Position numbers and translations under genes: made by a program. Positions 42,197 to 50,395 of a stretch of 57,889 bases of DNA are shown one piece after another (positions within the stretch are counted from its first letter, which is position 1; each line of letters opens with the position of its first letter). The notes beneath the pieces are model-generated. The model was not told the origin of the DNA and ran no database searches. It saw nothing but the letters and a program-made list of their open reading frames with translations. The DNA comes from CALGFI01 sp036374435 (lineage in GTDB: Bacteria > Actinomycetota > UBA4738 > HRBIN12). Location: the NCBI GenBank assembly GCA_036374435.1, contig DASUTU010000127.1, forward strand, positions 1 through 57,889, given 5' to 3'.

Positions 42197-43627
42197 TTGA
42201 TCACGTCGACGCGGAACAGCCGGGTGGCCGCCGCGCTGAGGCTCAAGAAGCGCGCGCTCCGAGATGAGGAACGCCGGTTCCTGATCGAGGGGGCGCAGGC
42301 CGTCGGTGAGGCGCTCGGGCACGCCGGAGGGCTCGAGGCGCTGTTCCATTCCGTCGAGGACCATCCGCTCCTCCAGCGGGCCCACGAGTCGTCGGCCGAC
42401 CTGATCCGCGTGAGCGACGAGGTGATGCGCACGCTCACCTCGACCGTGACGCCGCAGGGGCTGCTCGGCGTCGCGGCGTACCTGGACGTGGGGCTCGACG
42501 ATCTGCCCGACGACGCTGGATGTGTGGCTGTCCTGCACGCCGTTCGCGACCCCGGCAACGCGGGCACGATCCTTCGCTCCGCGGACGCCGCGGGGGCGAG
42601 CGCCGTCGTCTTCAGCTCGGGTTCGGTCGACCCCTACAACCCCAAGACGGTGCGAGCCTCGGCCGGGTCCCTGTTCCACCTGCCGCTGGTCCGGGACGCC
42701 GACACCGACCGGGCCGTGGCCGCACTCCGGGCACGAGGGGTACGGATGCTCGCGATGGACGCCCGGGGGGAACACGACCTGTACGAGATCGACCTCCACG
42801 AGCCGGTCGCGTTCCTGTTCGGCAACGAGGCGTGGGGGCTCCCGCCGGAGGTCGCCGCCCTGGCCGATCGGACGGTTCGCGTCCCGATCCCCGGCGCCGC
42901 CGAGTCGCTCAACCTGGCGGCCGCGGCGACCGTCTGTCTCTTCGAGTGGGCTCGGCGAAAACGCGAAGAACGGCGGGCCGTCCTCGAGACGATCATCGCC
43001 TCGGCCGCCCACGACATCCGAACGCCCCTGACTGCCATGAAGGGGTTCGGCCACGCGCTCTCCACCCGGTGGCGAGAGATGACCGACGATCAGCGCCAGC
43101 TGATGTTGTCCGGCATCGTCTACGACACCGACCGCATGAACGGGATCCTGCGCCAGCTGGTCGACGCGGCTCGCCTAGCGGCCGGGTCGCTGGAGCTGTA
43201 TCCCGAACGCGTCGAGGTGGCCGGCCTGGTTCGTTCGGTAGCCGATTCGCTCGCCCGCGACCCCGACCATCCACGCGTCGTGTGGCGAGGCGGCGAGCTG
43301 GAGGCGTTCGTGGATCCCGAGCGGCTGCGGATGGTGCTCGAGGCGTTCATCGAGTCCCTGGTGTGGTGGACCGGCGAAGGCGACGTGCTGGTGGAGGGCG
43401 AGCTCGAGGACGGACGGCTGCACCTTCGGACCACGCGAGGGGGCACCGACCTGTCGCAGCAGCAGGCCGAGCACCTGTTCCAACCGCGCGAACCCGGCAC
43501 GGGGGCCGGCAGCAAGATCGGGCTGTTCGTGGCGATGGGCGTCGCCGCGGCGCAGGGGGGGACGGTGTCGGTCTCCGTCGACGATCGGGTCCTGACCTTT
43601 GCGCTGATGGTTCCGGCCGGCGTCTGA
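42197..43627 (+). CDS. TrmH/SpoU-family rRNA methyltransferase fused to histidine-kinase-like module
   Basis: 476 residues from TTG 42197 (CGGAGGG 4 nt upstream). Residues 1-255 are a complete SpoU-class 2'-O-methyltransferase: substrate-binding MITSTRNSRVAAALRLK, motif 1 DPGNAGTILRSADAAG (118-133), motif 2 FLFGNEAWGLP (207-217), motif 3 VPIPGAAESLNLAAAATVCL (229-248). Without a stop it continues into a HisKA-like helix pair with the H-box SAAHDIRTPLTAMKGFGHAL (H272), and an HATPase-like region to the end in which the N-box (VLEAFIESLVWW) lacks the Asn and the glycine boxes are reduced (GAGSKIGLFVAMGVA). The position between rplT and pheS is normal for the methyltransferase alone. Confidence 0.85.
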   Translation: MITSTRNSRVAAALRLKKRALRDEERRFLIEGAQAVGEALGHAGGLEALFHSVEDHPLLQRAHESSADLIRVSDEVMRTLTSTVTPQGLLGVAAYLDVGLDDLPDDAGCVAVLHAVRDPGNAGTILRSADAAGASAVVFSSGSVDPYNPKTVRASAGSLFHLPLVRDADTDRAVAALRARGVRMLAMDARGEHDLYEIDLHEPVAFLFGNEAWGLPPEVAALADRTVRVPIPGAAESLNLAAAATVCLFEWARRKREERRAVLETIIASAAHDIRTPLTAMKGFGHALSTRWREMTDDQRQLMLSGIVYDTDRMNGILRQLVDAARLAAGSLELYPERVEVAGLVRSVADSLARDPDHPRVVWRGGELEAFVDPERLRMVLEAFIESLVWWTGEGDVLVEGELEDGRLHLRTTRGGTDLSQQQAEHLFQPREPGTGAGSKIGLFVAMGVAAAQGGTVSVSVDDRVLTFALMVPAGV

Positions 43628-43645
43628 GGCAAAACCCCTGCTTGT

Positions 43646-43651
43646 TAGACT
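43646..43651 (+). promoter_or_regulatory. -10 hexamer TAGACT, leaderless pheS promoter
   Basis: TAGACT ends 8 nt before the pheS ATG; no Shine-Dalgarno in the 32-nt gap. Confidence 0.5.
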
Positions 43652-43659
43652 CGCCGCCC

Positions 43660-44706
43660 ATGGAACCGATCGACGCCCGCCGCATCCTCGAGGAGGAACG
43701 CGCGCGCGGCCGCGAGCTGGTGGGCGCGGCCGCGTCCCTCGAGGCGCTCGAGGACGCAAAGGTCGCCGTCCTCGGCCGGAAGTCGCGCGTCGCCGAGGTC
43801 CAGCGGTCGCTCGCCACGTTGCCGAACGAGGACCGCCGCGAGATCGGGCGCCTCACGAACGAAACCTTCGCCGAGCTCCGTGAGGTGGTCGAACGGCGGC
43901 GCCAGGAGCTCGAGTCCGGATCGGACGCCGCGCTTCTCGAGGCCGATGCCGTGGACGTGACCTTGCCGGGGCGACGTCCCCGGACGGGATCGCTGCACCC
44001 GCTGACCCTCGTCGAGGACCGGATCGTCGAGATCTTCACGCGCCTCGGCTATCGGGTGGTGGAGGGGCCCGAGATCGAAGACGACTGGCACAACTTCGAG
44101 GCGCTGAACATCCCGCCCGACCATCCGGCCCGCACCATGAAGGACTCCTTGTACGTCGACATCCCGGGCATGCTCCTTCGGACCGAGACGAGCGCCGTGC
44201 AGGTCCGCACGATGGAGTCGCAGGACCCGCCGGTCTTCGTCGTTGCCCCGGGCCGGACCTACCGGCGTGAGGCCGTGGACGCGACGCACCTGTCCGTCTT
44301 CCACCAGGTGGAGGGCCTGGCCGTGGACGAAGGGATCTCGTTCGCCGACCTCAAGGGGACGCTCGAGGCGTTCGCGCGGGAGATGTTCGGCGAACGCGTC
44401 CGGGTGCGCCTGAACCCCGACTACTTCCCTTTCGTGGAGCCCGGGTGCCAGGTGGCGGTGTCGTGTTTCCTGTGCGACGGCGCGGGGTGCCGCGTGTGCG
44501 GCAACGGCTGGCTCGAGCTCCTGGGCGCGGGCATGGTGCACCCGAAGGTGCTCGAGAACTGTGGCTACGACTCCGAGCGGTACACGGGCTTCGCCTTCGG
44601 CATGGGGATCGAACGGGTGGCGATGGTTCGGTACGGGGTGAACGACATGCGCCTGTTCGTGGAGGGCGACGCGCGGTTCCTCGAGCAGTTCGAGGGCGCC
44701 GCGTGA
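43660..44706 (+). CDS. pheS: phenylalanyl-tRNA synthetase alpha subunit
   Basis: 348 residues. N-terminal coiled coil for tRNA binding, then the class II core: motif 1 around EIFTRLGYRVVEGPEIEDDW, motif 2 PGRTYRREAVDATHLSVFHQ, motif 3 GFAFGMGIERVAMVRYG. A four-cysteine insert CFLCDGAGCRVCG lies between motifs 2 and 3, as in many bacterial PheS proteins, and may bind zinc. GTGA overlap with pheT. Confidence 0.97.
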   Translation: MEPIDARRILEEERARGRELVGAAASLEALEDAKVAVLGRKSRVAEVQRSLATLPNEDRREIGRLTNETFAELREVVERRRQELESGSDAALLEADAVDVTLPGRRPRTGSLHPLTLVEDRIVEIFTRLGYRVVEGPEIEDDWHNFEALNIPPDHPARTMKDSLYVDIPGMLLRTETSAVQVRTMESQDPPVFVVAPGRTYRREAVDATHLSVFHQVEGLAVDEGISFADLKGTLEAFAREMFGERVRVRLNPDYFPFVEPGCQVAVSCFLCDGAGCRVCGNGWLELLGAGMVHPKVLENCGYDSERYTGFAFGMGIERVAMVRYGVNDMRLFVEGDARFLEQFEGAA

Positions 44707-47102
44707 AGATCCCCGTCTCGTGGCTGCGCGAGCTCTGCCCGACCGACCTCTCGGCGGAGGACCTGGCCGAGCTCCTGACTCACAAAGGCGCCGAGGTAGA
44801 GGCGATCGAGCGGCCCGGGGCCGGGCTGGCAGGCGTGATCGTCGCCCGCGTCGTCGAGGTCCGCGACCATCCGAACAGCGACAACCTCTGCGTGGCCAGG
44901 GTGCAGACCGGGTCGGGGGAGCAGGAGGTCGTGGTCGGCGTCCGGAACATGGGGCCGGGCGACCTGGTCCCGCTCGCGCCGCCGGGCTCGCGGATCCCGC
45001 TCCTGGCCGAACCGCTCGGCGCCCGCGAGATCCGCGGGGTGGTCTCGAACGGCATGTTGTGTGCGCCCGACGAGCTCGGCATCTCGCCGTCCCACGAGGG
45101 GATCCTGGTCCTGCCGTCCGGGCCGGAGCCGGGGACGGACGTGGCGACGCTCTACGGGCTCGGCGACGCGGTCCTGGACATCGAGGTGACGCCGAACCGT
45201 CCCGACTTCCTCTCTGTCCTGGGGATCGCCCGGGAGGTCTCGGCGGCCACGGGCACGCCCCTGGTGCCGCCCGACGTCGGCGTGGACGAAGCCGACGAAC
45301 CCGCCGACGGGGTGGCCACGCTCGAGGTCCACGACCTCGAGCGGTGCCCCCGGTACGTGGCGCGGCTGTTGCGTGGGGTGCGCCACACTTCTTCGCCGAT
45401 CCCCGTGCAGGCGCGTCTGACCGCGGCCGGGATGCGGCCGATCTCGGCGGCCGTGGACGCGACGAACTACGCGATGCTCGAGATCGGACAGCCGCTGCAT
45501 CCGTTCGACCTGCCGCTGCTGAAGGGCCCGGGGATCGTCGTCCGCCGCGCGCTCGACGGGGAGGCCATGATGACTCTCGACGACCTGGAGCGCACGTTCA
45601 CGACCGACGACCTGTTGATCTGCGACCTGGAGCGGCCCGTCGGGGTGGCCGGCGTGATGGGCGGGGAGCTGGCGGAGATCTCCGAGATCACGACGGACGT
45701 CCTGCTCGAGGCGGCTTCGTTCCAGCGCGAGGGCATCCAGCGGACCCGCCGCCGGTTGGGCCTGTCCACCGAGGCTTCGATGCGCTTCGAGCGCGGGGTC
45801 GACCCGGAGGCCGCGCCCGTCGGCGCCGACCGCGCCTGCCGGCTCATGACGGAGTGGTGCGGCGCCAGGGTCCTGCGCGGCAGGATCGAGGTGGGCGGCG
45901 CGCCGGACCGCCGCCGGATCCGGATGCGCACCTCCCGGGCGGCGGCCGTGATCGGCTACCCGGTCTCCGTGTCCGAGGCCGCCGACGTCTTCGACCGCCT
46001 CGGCCTCGCGCACGAGGCCGAGGACGGCGACACGATCCGGGTGGAGATCCCCGGCTACCGGGTCGACCTGGAGCGCGAGGTCGATCTGATCGAGGAGGTC
46101 GTGCGGGTCCAGGGGTACGAACGGGTCGGGTCCACCCTGCCGGCGATCCGCCAGCCGGGAGGCGTGCCCGACCGGTACGCGTTCGCCGGGCGCGTCCGGC
46201 GCGCGATGGTCGGCGCCGGGCTGCGCGAGATCCGCCAGGTCCCGTTCGTCTCGGACCGGGACCTCGCGCTGGCCGGGGGCGCCCCCGCCGTCCGCGTCTC
46301 GAACCCCCTGCAGGCGGACGAGGGCTGGCTCCGCACCGGGCTCCTGCCGGGCGTGCTCGCGGCCGTCAAGCGCAACAGCTATCGGCACGTCCGGTCGATC
46401 GCCCTGTTCGAGGCCGGCACCGTGTTCGGGCTCGTGGACGGGGCCGCCCGCGAGAGCCTCGCCGCGGCATTCGCCGTGAGCGGGCTGGCCGAGGCCGGGT
46501 GGGCCCAACCCCAGCGCGGGGTCGACGTGTTCGACGCGAAGGGCGTCGTCCAGGCGGTGTTGTCCGAGCTCGGCATCGACTGGTCCACGGGCCCGCCTCC
46601 CGGCCCACCGTTCCACCCCGGCCGCTCGGCCTCGATCCTCGCCGACGGCGAACGGCTCGGGGCCTTCGGGGAGGTGCATCCGAAGGTGGCCGCGGCGTTC
46701 GACCTGGGAGGACGGGTCGCGGCGGGCGAGCTCGACGTCGAGGCGCTCCAACGCCGGTCGTCCTCGATCACGGTCGTTCGCGAACCCCCGAGGTTCCCGC
46801 CCGTTCGGCGCGATCTGGCGTTCACGGTCGACGCCGCCACGCCCGCGGGCGCGGTCCGCGACGCGCTCGTCGAGGCCGGCGGCGACCTCGTGGACGCCTG
46901 CCTGCTGTTCGACGTCCACGTCGGGCCCCCGCTGCCGGCCGACACCAAGAGCCTGGCCTTCTCGGTGGACTTCCGGGCCGGCGACCGCACCCTCACCGAC
47001 GGGGAGGTCACCGAGGCCGTGAACGCCCTGGCGGACCGGTTGGAACGGGACCTGGGGGCCACGTTGCGCTCGTCGGAGCGCGGCGGCTCGGCGCGCCGAT
47101 AG
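44703..47102 (+). CDS. pheT: phenylalanyl-tRNA synthetase beta subunit
   Basis: 799 residues from GTG 44703. Domains in order: OB-fold/EMAP-like tRNA-binding domain (about 40-150, VVEVRDHPNSDNLCVARV), B3/B4 editing domain (about 210-380), B5 (about 400-470), catalytic-like core and C-terminal anticodon-binding FDX-ACB domain (about 705-795, FPPVRRDLAFTVD). Forms the alpha2-beta2 enzyme with PheS. Its stop TAG is part of the argF -10 element. Confidence 0.97.
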   Translation: MKIPVSWLRELCPTDLSAEDLAELLTHKGAEVEAIERPGAGLAGVIVARVVEVRDHPNSDNLCVARVQTGSGEQEVVVGVRNMGPGDLVPLAPPGSRIPLLAEPLGAREIRGVVSNGMLCAPDELGISPSHEGILVLPSGPEPGTDVATLYGLGDAVLDIEVTPNRPDFLSVLGIAREVSAATGTPLVPPDVGVDEADEPADGVATLEVHDLERCPRYVARLLRGVRHTSSPIPVQARLTAAGMRPISAAVDATNYAMLEIGQPLHPFDLPLLKGPGIVVRRALDGEAMMTLDDLERTFTTDDLLICDLERPVGVAGVMGGELAEISEITTDVLLEAASFQREGIQRTRRRLGLSTEASMRFERGVDPEAAPVGADRACRLMTEWCGARVLRGRIEVGGAPDRRRIRMRTSRAAAVIGYPVSVSEAADVFDRLGLAHEAEDGDTIRVEIPGYRVDLEREVDLIEEVVRVQGYERVGSTLPAIRQPGGVPDRYAFAGRVRRAMVGAGLREIRQVPFVSDRDLALAGGAPAVRVSNPLQADEGWLRTGLLPGVLAAVKRNSYRHVRSIALFEAGTVFGLVDGAARESLAAAFAVSGLAEAGWAQPQRGVDVFDAKGVVQAVLSELGIDWSTGPPPGPPFHPGRSASILADGERLGAFGEVHPKVAAAFDLGGRVAAGELDVEALQRRSSSITVVREPPRFPPVRRDLAFTVDAATPAGAVRDALVEAGGDLVDACLLFDVHVGPPLPADTKSLAFSVDFRAGDRTLTDGEVTEAVNALADRLERDLGATLRSSERGGSARR

Positions 47103-47105
47103 ACT
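47100..47105 (+). promoter_or_regulatory. -10 hexamer TAGACT overlapping pheT stop, leaderless argF promoter
   Basis: TAGACT begins with the pheT stop codon TAG and ends 6 nt before the argF GTG. Confidence 0.5.
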
Positions 47106-47111
47106 TCGGCC

Positions 47112-48032
47112 GTGGATCGCGACTACCTCTCCGTTGACGACCTGACGCCGGGCGAGCTGGCCATGCTGCTGGACCTGTCGGCCAAGGTCAAGGCGCAGCC
47201 GGGCGACGTGGCGGCCGCGCTCCGCGGCCGGGCCGTGGCGATGATCTTCGAGAAGCCCTCGACCAGGACGCGGGTCTCGTTCGAGATCGCGATCTCCTCC
47301 AGCGGCGGCCACCCCGTGGTGTTGTCCTCGGCCGAGCTCCAGCTCGGGCGGGGCGAGACGATCGAGGACACCGGTCGGGTCCTGTCCCGCTACGTGGACG
47401 CGATCGTGCTTCGAACGTTCGAGCAGGAGCGGCTCGAGGTGCTGGCCGGCGCCGCCATCGTGCCCGTGGTGAACGCGCTGTCGGACTTCGAGCACCCCTG
47501 CCAGTGCCTGGCCGACCTCCTCACGATCCGGGAGATCAAGGGAGAGCTGGCGGGCCGGACGCTCGCCTACCTCGGGGACGGCAACAACGTGACCCATTCG
47601 CTGCTGCTCGGCGGGACGAAGCTCGGGATGCATGTCCGGGTGGCCACGCCGCCCGGTTTCGAGCCCATCCCACAGGTGGTGCAGCGGGCCTCCGAGATCG
47701 CCGAGCAGACCGGCGGGAGCGTGCTCACGACCAGCGATCCTCGCGAGGCCGCGGGGGGCGCCGACGTCCTGTACACGGACGTGTGGGCGAGCATGGGCCA
47801 GGAGTCGGAGGCGAACGAGCGGGCGCTGGTCTTCCCGGCCTACGCGCTCGACCAGGCCAAGGTCGAGCTGGCCAGGCCCGACGTCGTGGTGTTGCACTGC
47901 CTGCCGGCGCACCGCGGCCAGGAGATCACGGACGAGGTGATCGACGGGCCGCGTTCGGCCGTGTGGGACCAGGCGGAGAACCGGATGCATACGCAGAAGG
48001 CGCTGCTGCTCTGGTTGTTGGGCGCCGTCTGA
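47112..48032 (+). CDS. argF: ornithine carbamoyltransferase
   Basis: 306 residues from GTG 47112. Makes citrulline from ornithine and carbamoyl phosphate. Carbamoyl-phosphate motif STRTR (50-54), HPCQ (128-131) and the ornithine-specific HCLPAHRG near residue 262 are present and distinguish it from pyrB. Other arg genes are not adjacent. Uses the carbamoyl phosphate made by carAB. Confidence 0.95.
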   Translation: MDRDYLSVDDLTPGELAMLLDLSAKVKAQPGDVAAALRGRAVAMIFEKPSTRTRVSFEIAISSSGGHPVVLSSAELQLGRGETIEDTGRVLSRYVDAIVLRTFEQERLEVLAGAAIVPVVNALSDFEHPCQCLADLLTIREIKGELAGRTLAYLGDGNNVTHSLLLGGTKLGMHVRVATPPGFEPIPQVVQRASEIAEQTGGSVLTTSDPREAAGGADVLYTDVWASMGQESEANERALVFPAYALDQAKVELARPDVVVLHCLPAHRGQEITDEVIDGPRSAVWDQAENRMHTQKALLLWLLGAV

Positions 48033-48050
48033 CGACGAGGAGGCGCTGAG

Positions 48051-49772
48051 GTGCCTCGAGCCAACGACGCCGTCGAGGCCGTGCTCCTCGAATACGCCGA
48101 TCTCCTGTCCATCCTCTCGAGCGACCCGTACAAACACCGCGCCTACGAGAAGGCGGCGCGAGCCGTCGGGGGTCACGCCACGGACCTGGCCGGCAAAGAG
48201 CTCAAGGAGATCCTGCAGATCCCGGGCGTCGGCAAGTCGATCGGCGAGAAGATCCACGAGTACCTCCAGACCGGCACGATGGCCGCCCTCGAGGAGCTTC
48301 GGTCACAGATCCCGGCCGGCGTGCGGGAGATGATCTCGGTGCCCGGCCTCGGGCCGAAGAAGGCGATGATCCTGTACCGGGACCTCGGCATCGCGGGGAT
48401 CGACGCCCTCCAGGCGGCGGTGGAGGCCGGGCAGCTGGCCGACCTGAAGGGGTTCGGCGCGCGCACCGAGGAGAACGTCCGCCGGGGGATCGAACGCCTC
48501 CAGCAGCAGGGGGACCGGGCGCTCGTGTCCGTGGCGATGGACCTCGCCGACGCCTTCATCGAACGGCTCGGCGGTCGCCGGGAAGTGAAGCGGATCGACT
48601 ACGCGGGCTCGCTCCGACGGATGGGCGAGACCATCGGCGACCTCGACCTGCTCGTCGCGAGCGAGGACCCGGTCGCGGTCATGGACGCGTTCACGTCGGT
48701 CGACCTGGTCGAGCGCGTGCTGGCCAAAGGCGAGACCAAGTCCTCGGTGCTCACGCGCACGGGCCTCCAGGTGGACCTGCGCGTGGTTCCGCTTGAGGCG
48801 TGGGGCGCGGCGATGATCTACTTCACCGGATCCAAACCCCACAACATCCGGATCCGCGAGATGGCGGTCCGCAAGGGCCTCAAGCTCAACGAATACGGGC
48901 TGTTCCGGGCCAAGTCGGGCCGGCTGATCGTCGCCCGGACCGAGGAAGAGGTCTACGAGCGGCTGGGATTGCCCTGGATCCCGCCCACGCTCCGCGAGGA
49001 CCGCGGGGAGGTCGAGGCGGCGCTCGACGGAACCCTGCCCGACGTGCTGACCCCGCGGCAGATCCGCGGCGACCTGCACACGCACACGAGGCTCACCGAT
49101 GGTCTCGCGACCCTCGAGGAGATGCTCGAGGCCGCCTCCGAGCTCACGTACGCGTATTACGCCGTCACCGATCACGCGCCGAACCTGTTCATGCAGCGCA
49201 TGACCGACGACAAGATGCTGGCGCAACGAGAGGAGCTCCGGGCGCTCCAGCCCCGGTACCCGAAGATGACATTGCTGCACGGCTCCGAGCTCAACATCGA
49301 CCCGGACGGCAACGTCGACTGGGGACCGGAGTTCCTCGAGGGGTTCGACGTCTGTGTGGCCTCGGTGCACTCGCACTTCACGCAGCCCAAAGACGACATG
49401 ACGCGACGGATCGTCCGCGCCATGGAGAACCCGCACGTGCACATCATCGGGCACCCTACGGCGCGCTTGATCAACAAACGCCAGCCGATCGAGTACGACT
49501 TGGACGAGGTGTTCAAGGCGGCGGCCCGGACCGGCACCGCCCTGGAGGTCAACGGCTACCCCGACCGGCTCGACCTCAAAGACGAACACGTCCTGTGGGC
49601 GCGGCGCCACGGCGTGAAGTTCGCCGTGGACACGGACTCGCACGCCACGACCCATCTCGCGAACATGCGATACGGGGTGGCGACCGCCCAACGCGGCTGG
49701 TTGACGAAGGACGACGTGATCAACGCCTGGCCGCTCAGCCGGCTGCGGGCGTTCCTCGGGAAGGGCCGGTGA
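48051..49772 (+). CDS. polX: DNA polymerase X family protein with PHP domain
   Basis: 573 residues from GTG 48051, with GAGGAGG 7 nt upstream. An N-terminal 8-kDa-like domain and helix-hairpin-helix repeats (LQIPGVGKSIGEKI, VPGLGPKKAMILY) lead into the pol X nucleotidyltransferase core with YAGSLRRMGETIGDLDLLV (catalytic Asp pair). A C-terminal PHP phosphoesterase domain (about 340-573) has GDLHTHTRLTDG, VASVHSHF and VDTDSHA metal ligands. Probably gap filling and 3' exonuclease in base-excision repair, fitting the coupled glycosylase gene. Confidence 0.95.
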   Translation: MPRANDAVEAVLLEYADLLSILSSDPYKHRAYEKAARAVGGHATDLAGKELKEILQIPGVGKSIGEKIHEYLQTGTMAALEELRSQIPAGVREMISVPGLGPKKAMILYRDLGIAGIDALQAAVEAGQLADLKGFGARTEENVRRGIERLQQQGDRALVSVAMDLADAFIERLGGRREVKRIDYAGSLRRMGETIGDLDLLVASEDPVAVMDAFTSVDLVERVLAKGETKSSVLTRTGLQVDLRVVPLEAWGAAMIYFTGSKPHNIRIREMAVRKGLKLNEYGLFRAKSGRLIVARTEEEVYERLGLPWIPPTLREDRGEVEAALDGTLPDVLTPRQIRGDLHTHTRLTDGLATLEEMLEAASELTYAYYAVTDHAPNLFMQRMTDDKMLAQREELRALQPRYPKMTLLHGSELNIDPDGNVDWGPEFLEGFDVCVASVHSHFTQPKDDMTRRIVRAMENPHVHIIGHPTARLINKRQPIEYDLDEVFKAAARTGTALEVNGYPDRLDLKDEHVLWARRHGVKFAVDTDSHATTHLANMRYGVATAQRGWLTKDDVINAWPLSRLRAFLGKGR

Positions 49773-50395
49773 GGATCGGCCCCAGGTTGCCCCGCCGGTT
49801 CTTCGCCCGCCCCTCGACCGCCGTGGCGCCGGAGCTGCTGGGGCGGGTGCTCGTGCGGATCCTGTCGAACGGGACGAGGGTCTCCGTTCGGCTGGTCGAG
49901 GTCGAGGCGTACGGGCCCGACGACGCCGCCAGCCATGCGTTTCGAGGCCGCACCGCCCGCAACGCCGTGATGTTCGGCCCGCCCGGGCACCTGTACGTGT
50001 ACTTCACCTACGGCAGGCATTTCTGCGCCAACGTCGTGACGGCTTCGGCCGGCGTGGGCAGCGCCGTGCTGCTCCGGGCCGCCGAGCCGCTGGAGGGCCT
50101 GGAGGTCATGGCAGCGAACCGAGGCCTGGGCGCGCCGAGGCTGTTGTGTTCGGGACCCGGACGGCTGGCGCAGGCCCTGGGGCTCGATCGCCTCGACGAC
50201 GGCGCCGACCTGGTCTTGGGGCCACGGCTCCAGATCCGGGCGGGGCGGCCGATCGCGGCGGACCGGATCGCCCGGAGCGCCCGGGTGGGGCTGCGGGTGG
50301 GGACCCGCGAGCGGTGGCGTTACTTCGAGCGCGACAGCCCGTTCGTCTCGCCCGGGCGGCCGTCGGCCTCGTTCACGGGTTCACGCGGATCGTGA
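49769..50395 (+). CDS. 3-methyladenine DNA glycosylase (AAG/MPG family)
   Basis: 208 residues from GTG 49769, overlapping polX by GTGA. Mammalian-type AAG fold: VRLVEVEAYGPDDAASHAFR contains the catalytic Glu, then GPPGHLYVYFTYGRHFCANV with the intercalating Tyr region and CSGPGRLAQALG. Excises alkylated and deaminated purines; the coupling to polX suggests a repair pair. Its last 23 bases overlap the end of the convergent penicillin-binding protein gene. Confidence 0.93.
   Translation: MRIGPRLPRRFFARPSTAVAPELLGRVLVRILSNGTRVSVRLVEVEAYGPDDAASHAFRGRTARNAVMFGPPGHLYVYFTYGRHFCANVVTASAGVGSAVLLRAAEPLEGLEVMAANRGLGAPRLLCSGPGRLAQALGLDRLDDGADLVLGPRLQIRAGRPIAADRIARSARVGLRVGTRERWRYFERDSPFVSPGRPSASFTGSRGS

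Noticed and set aside
44565..48257. 1,230-codon open frame on the minus strand across pheT and argF
   Set aside because: It is the antisense shadow of well-identified genes in high-GC DNA; the translation is Arg/Asp/His/Gly-rich without any domain. Similar long minus-strand frames over carB, ribD-ribBA and fmt-rsmB were rejected for the same reason.
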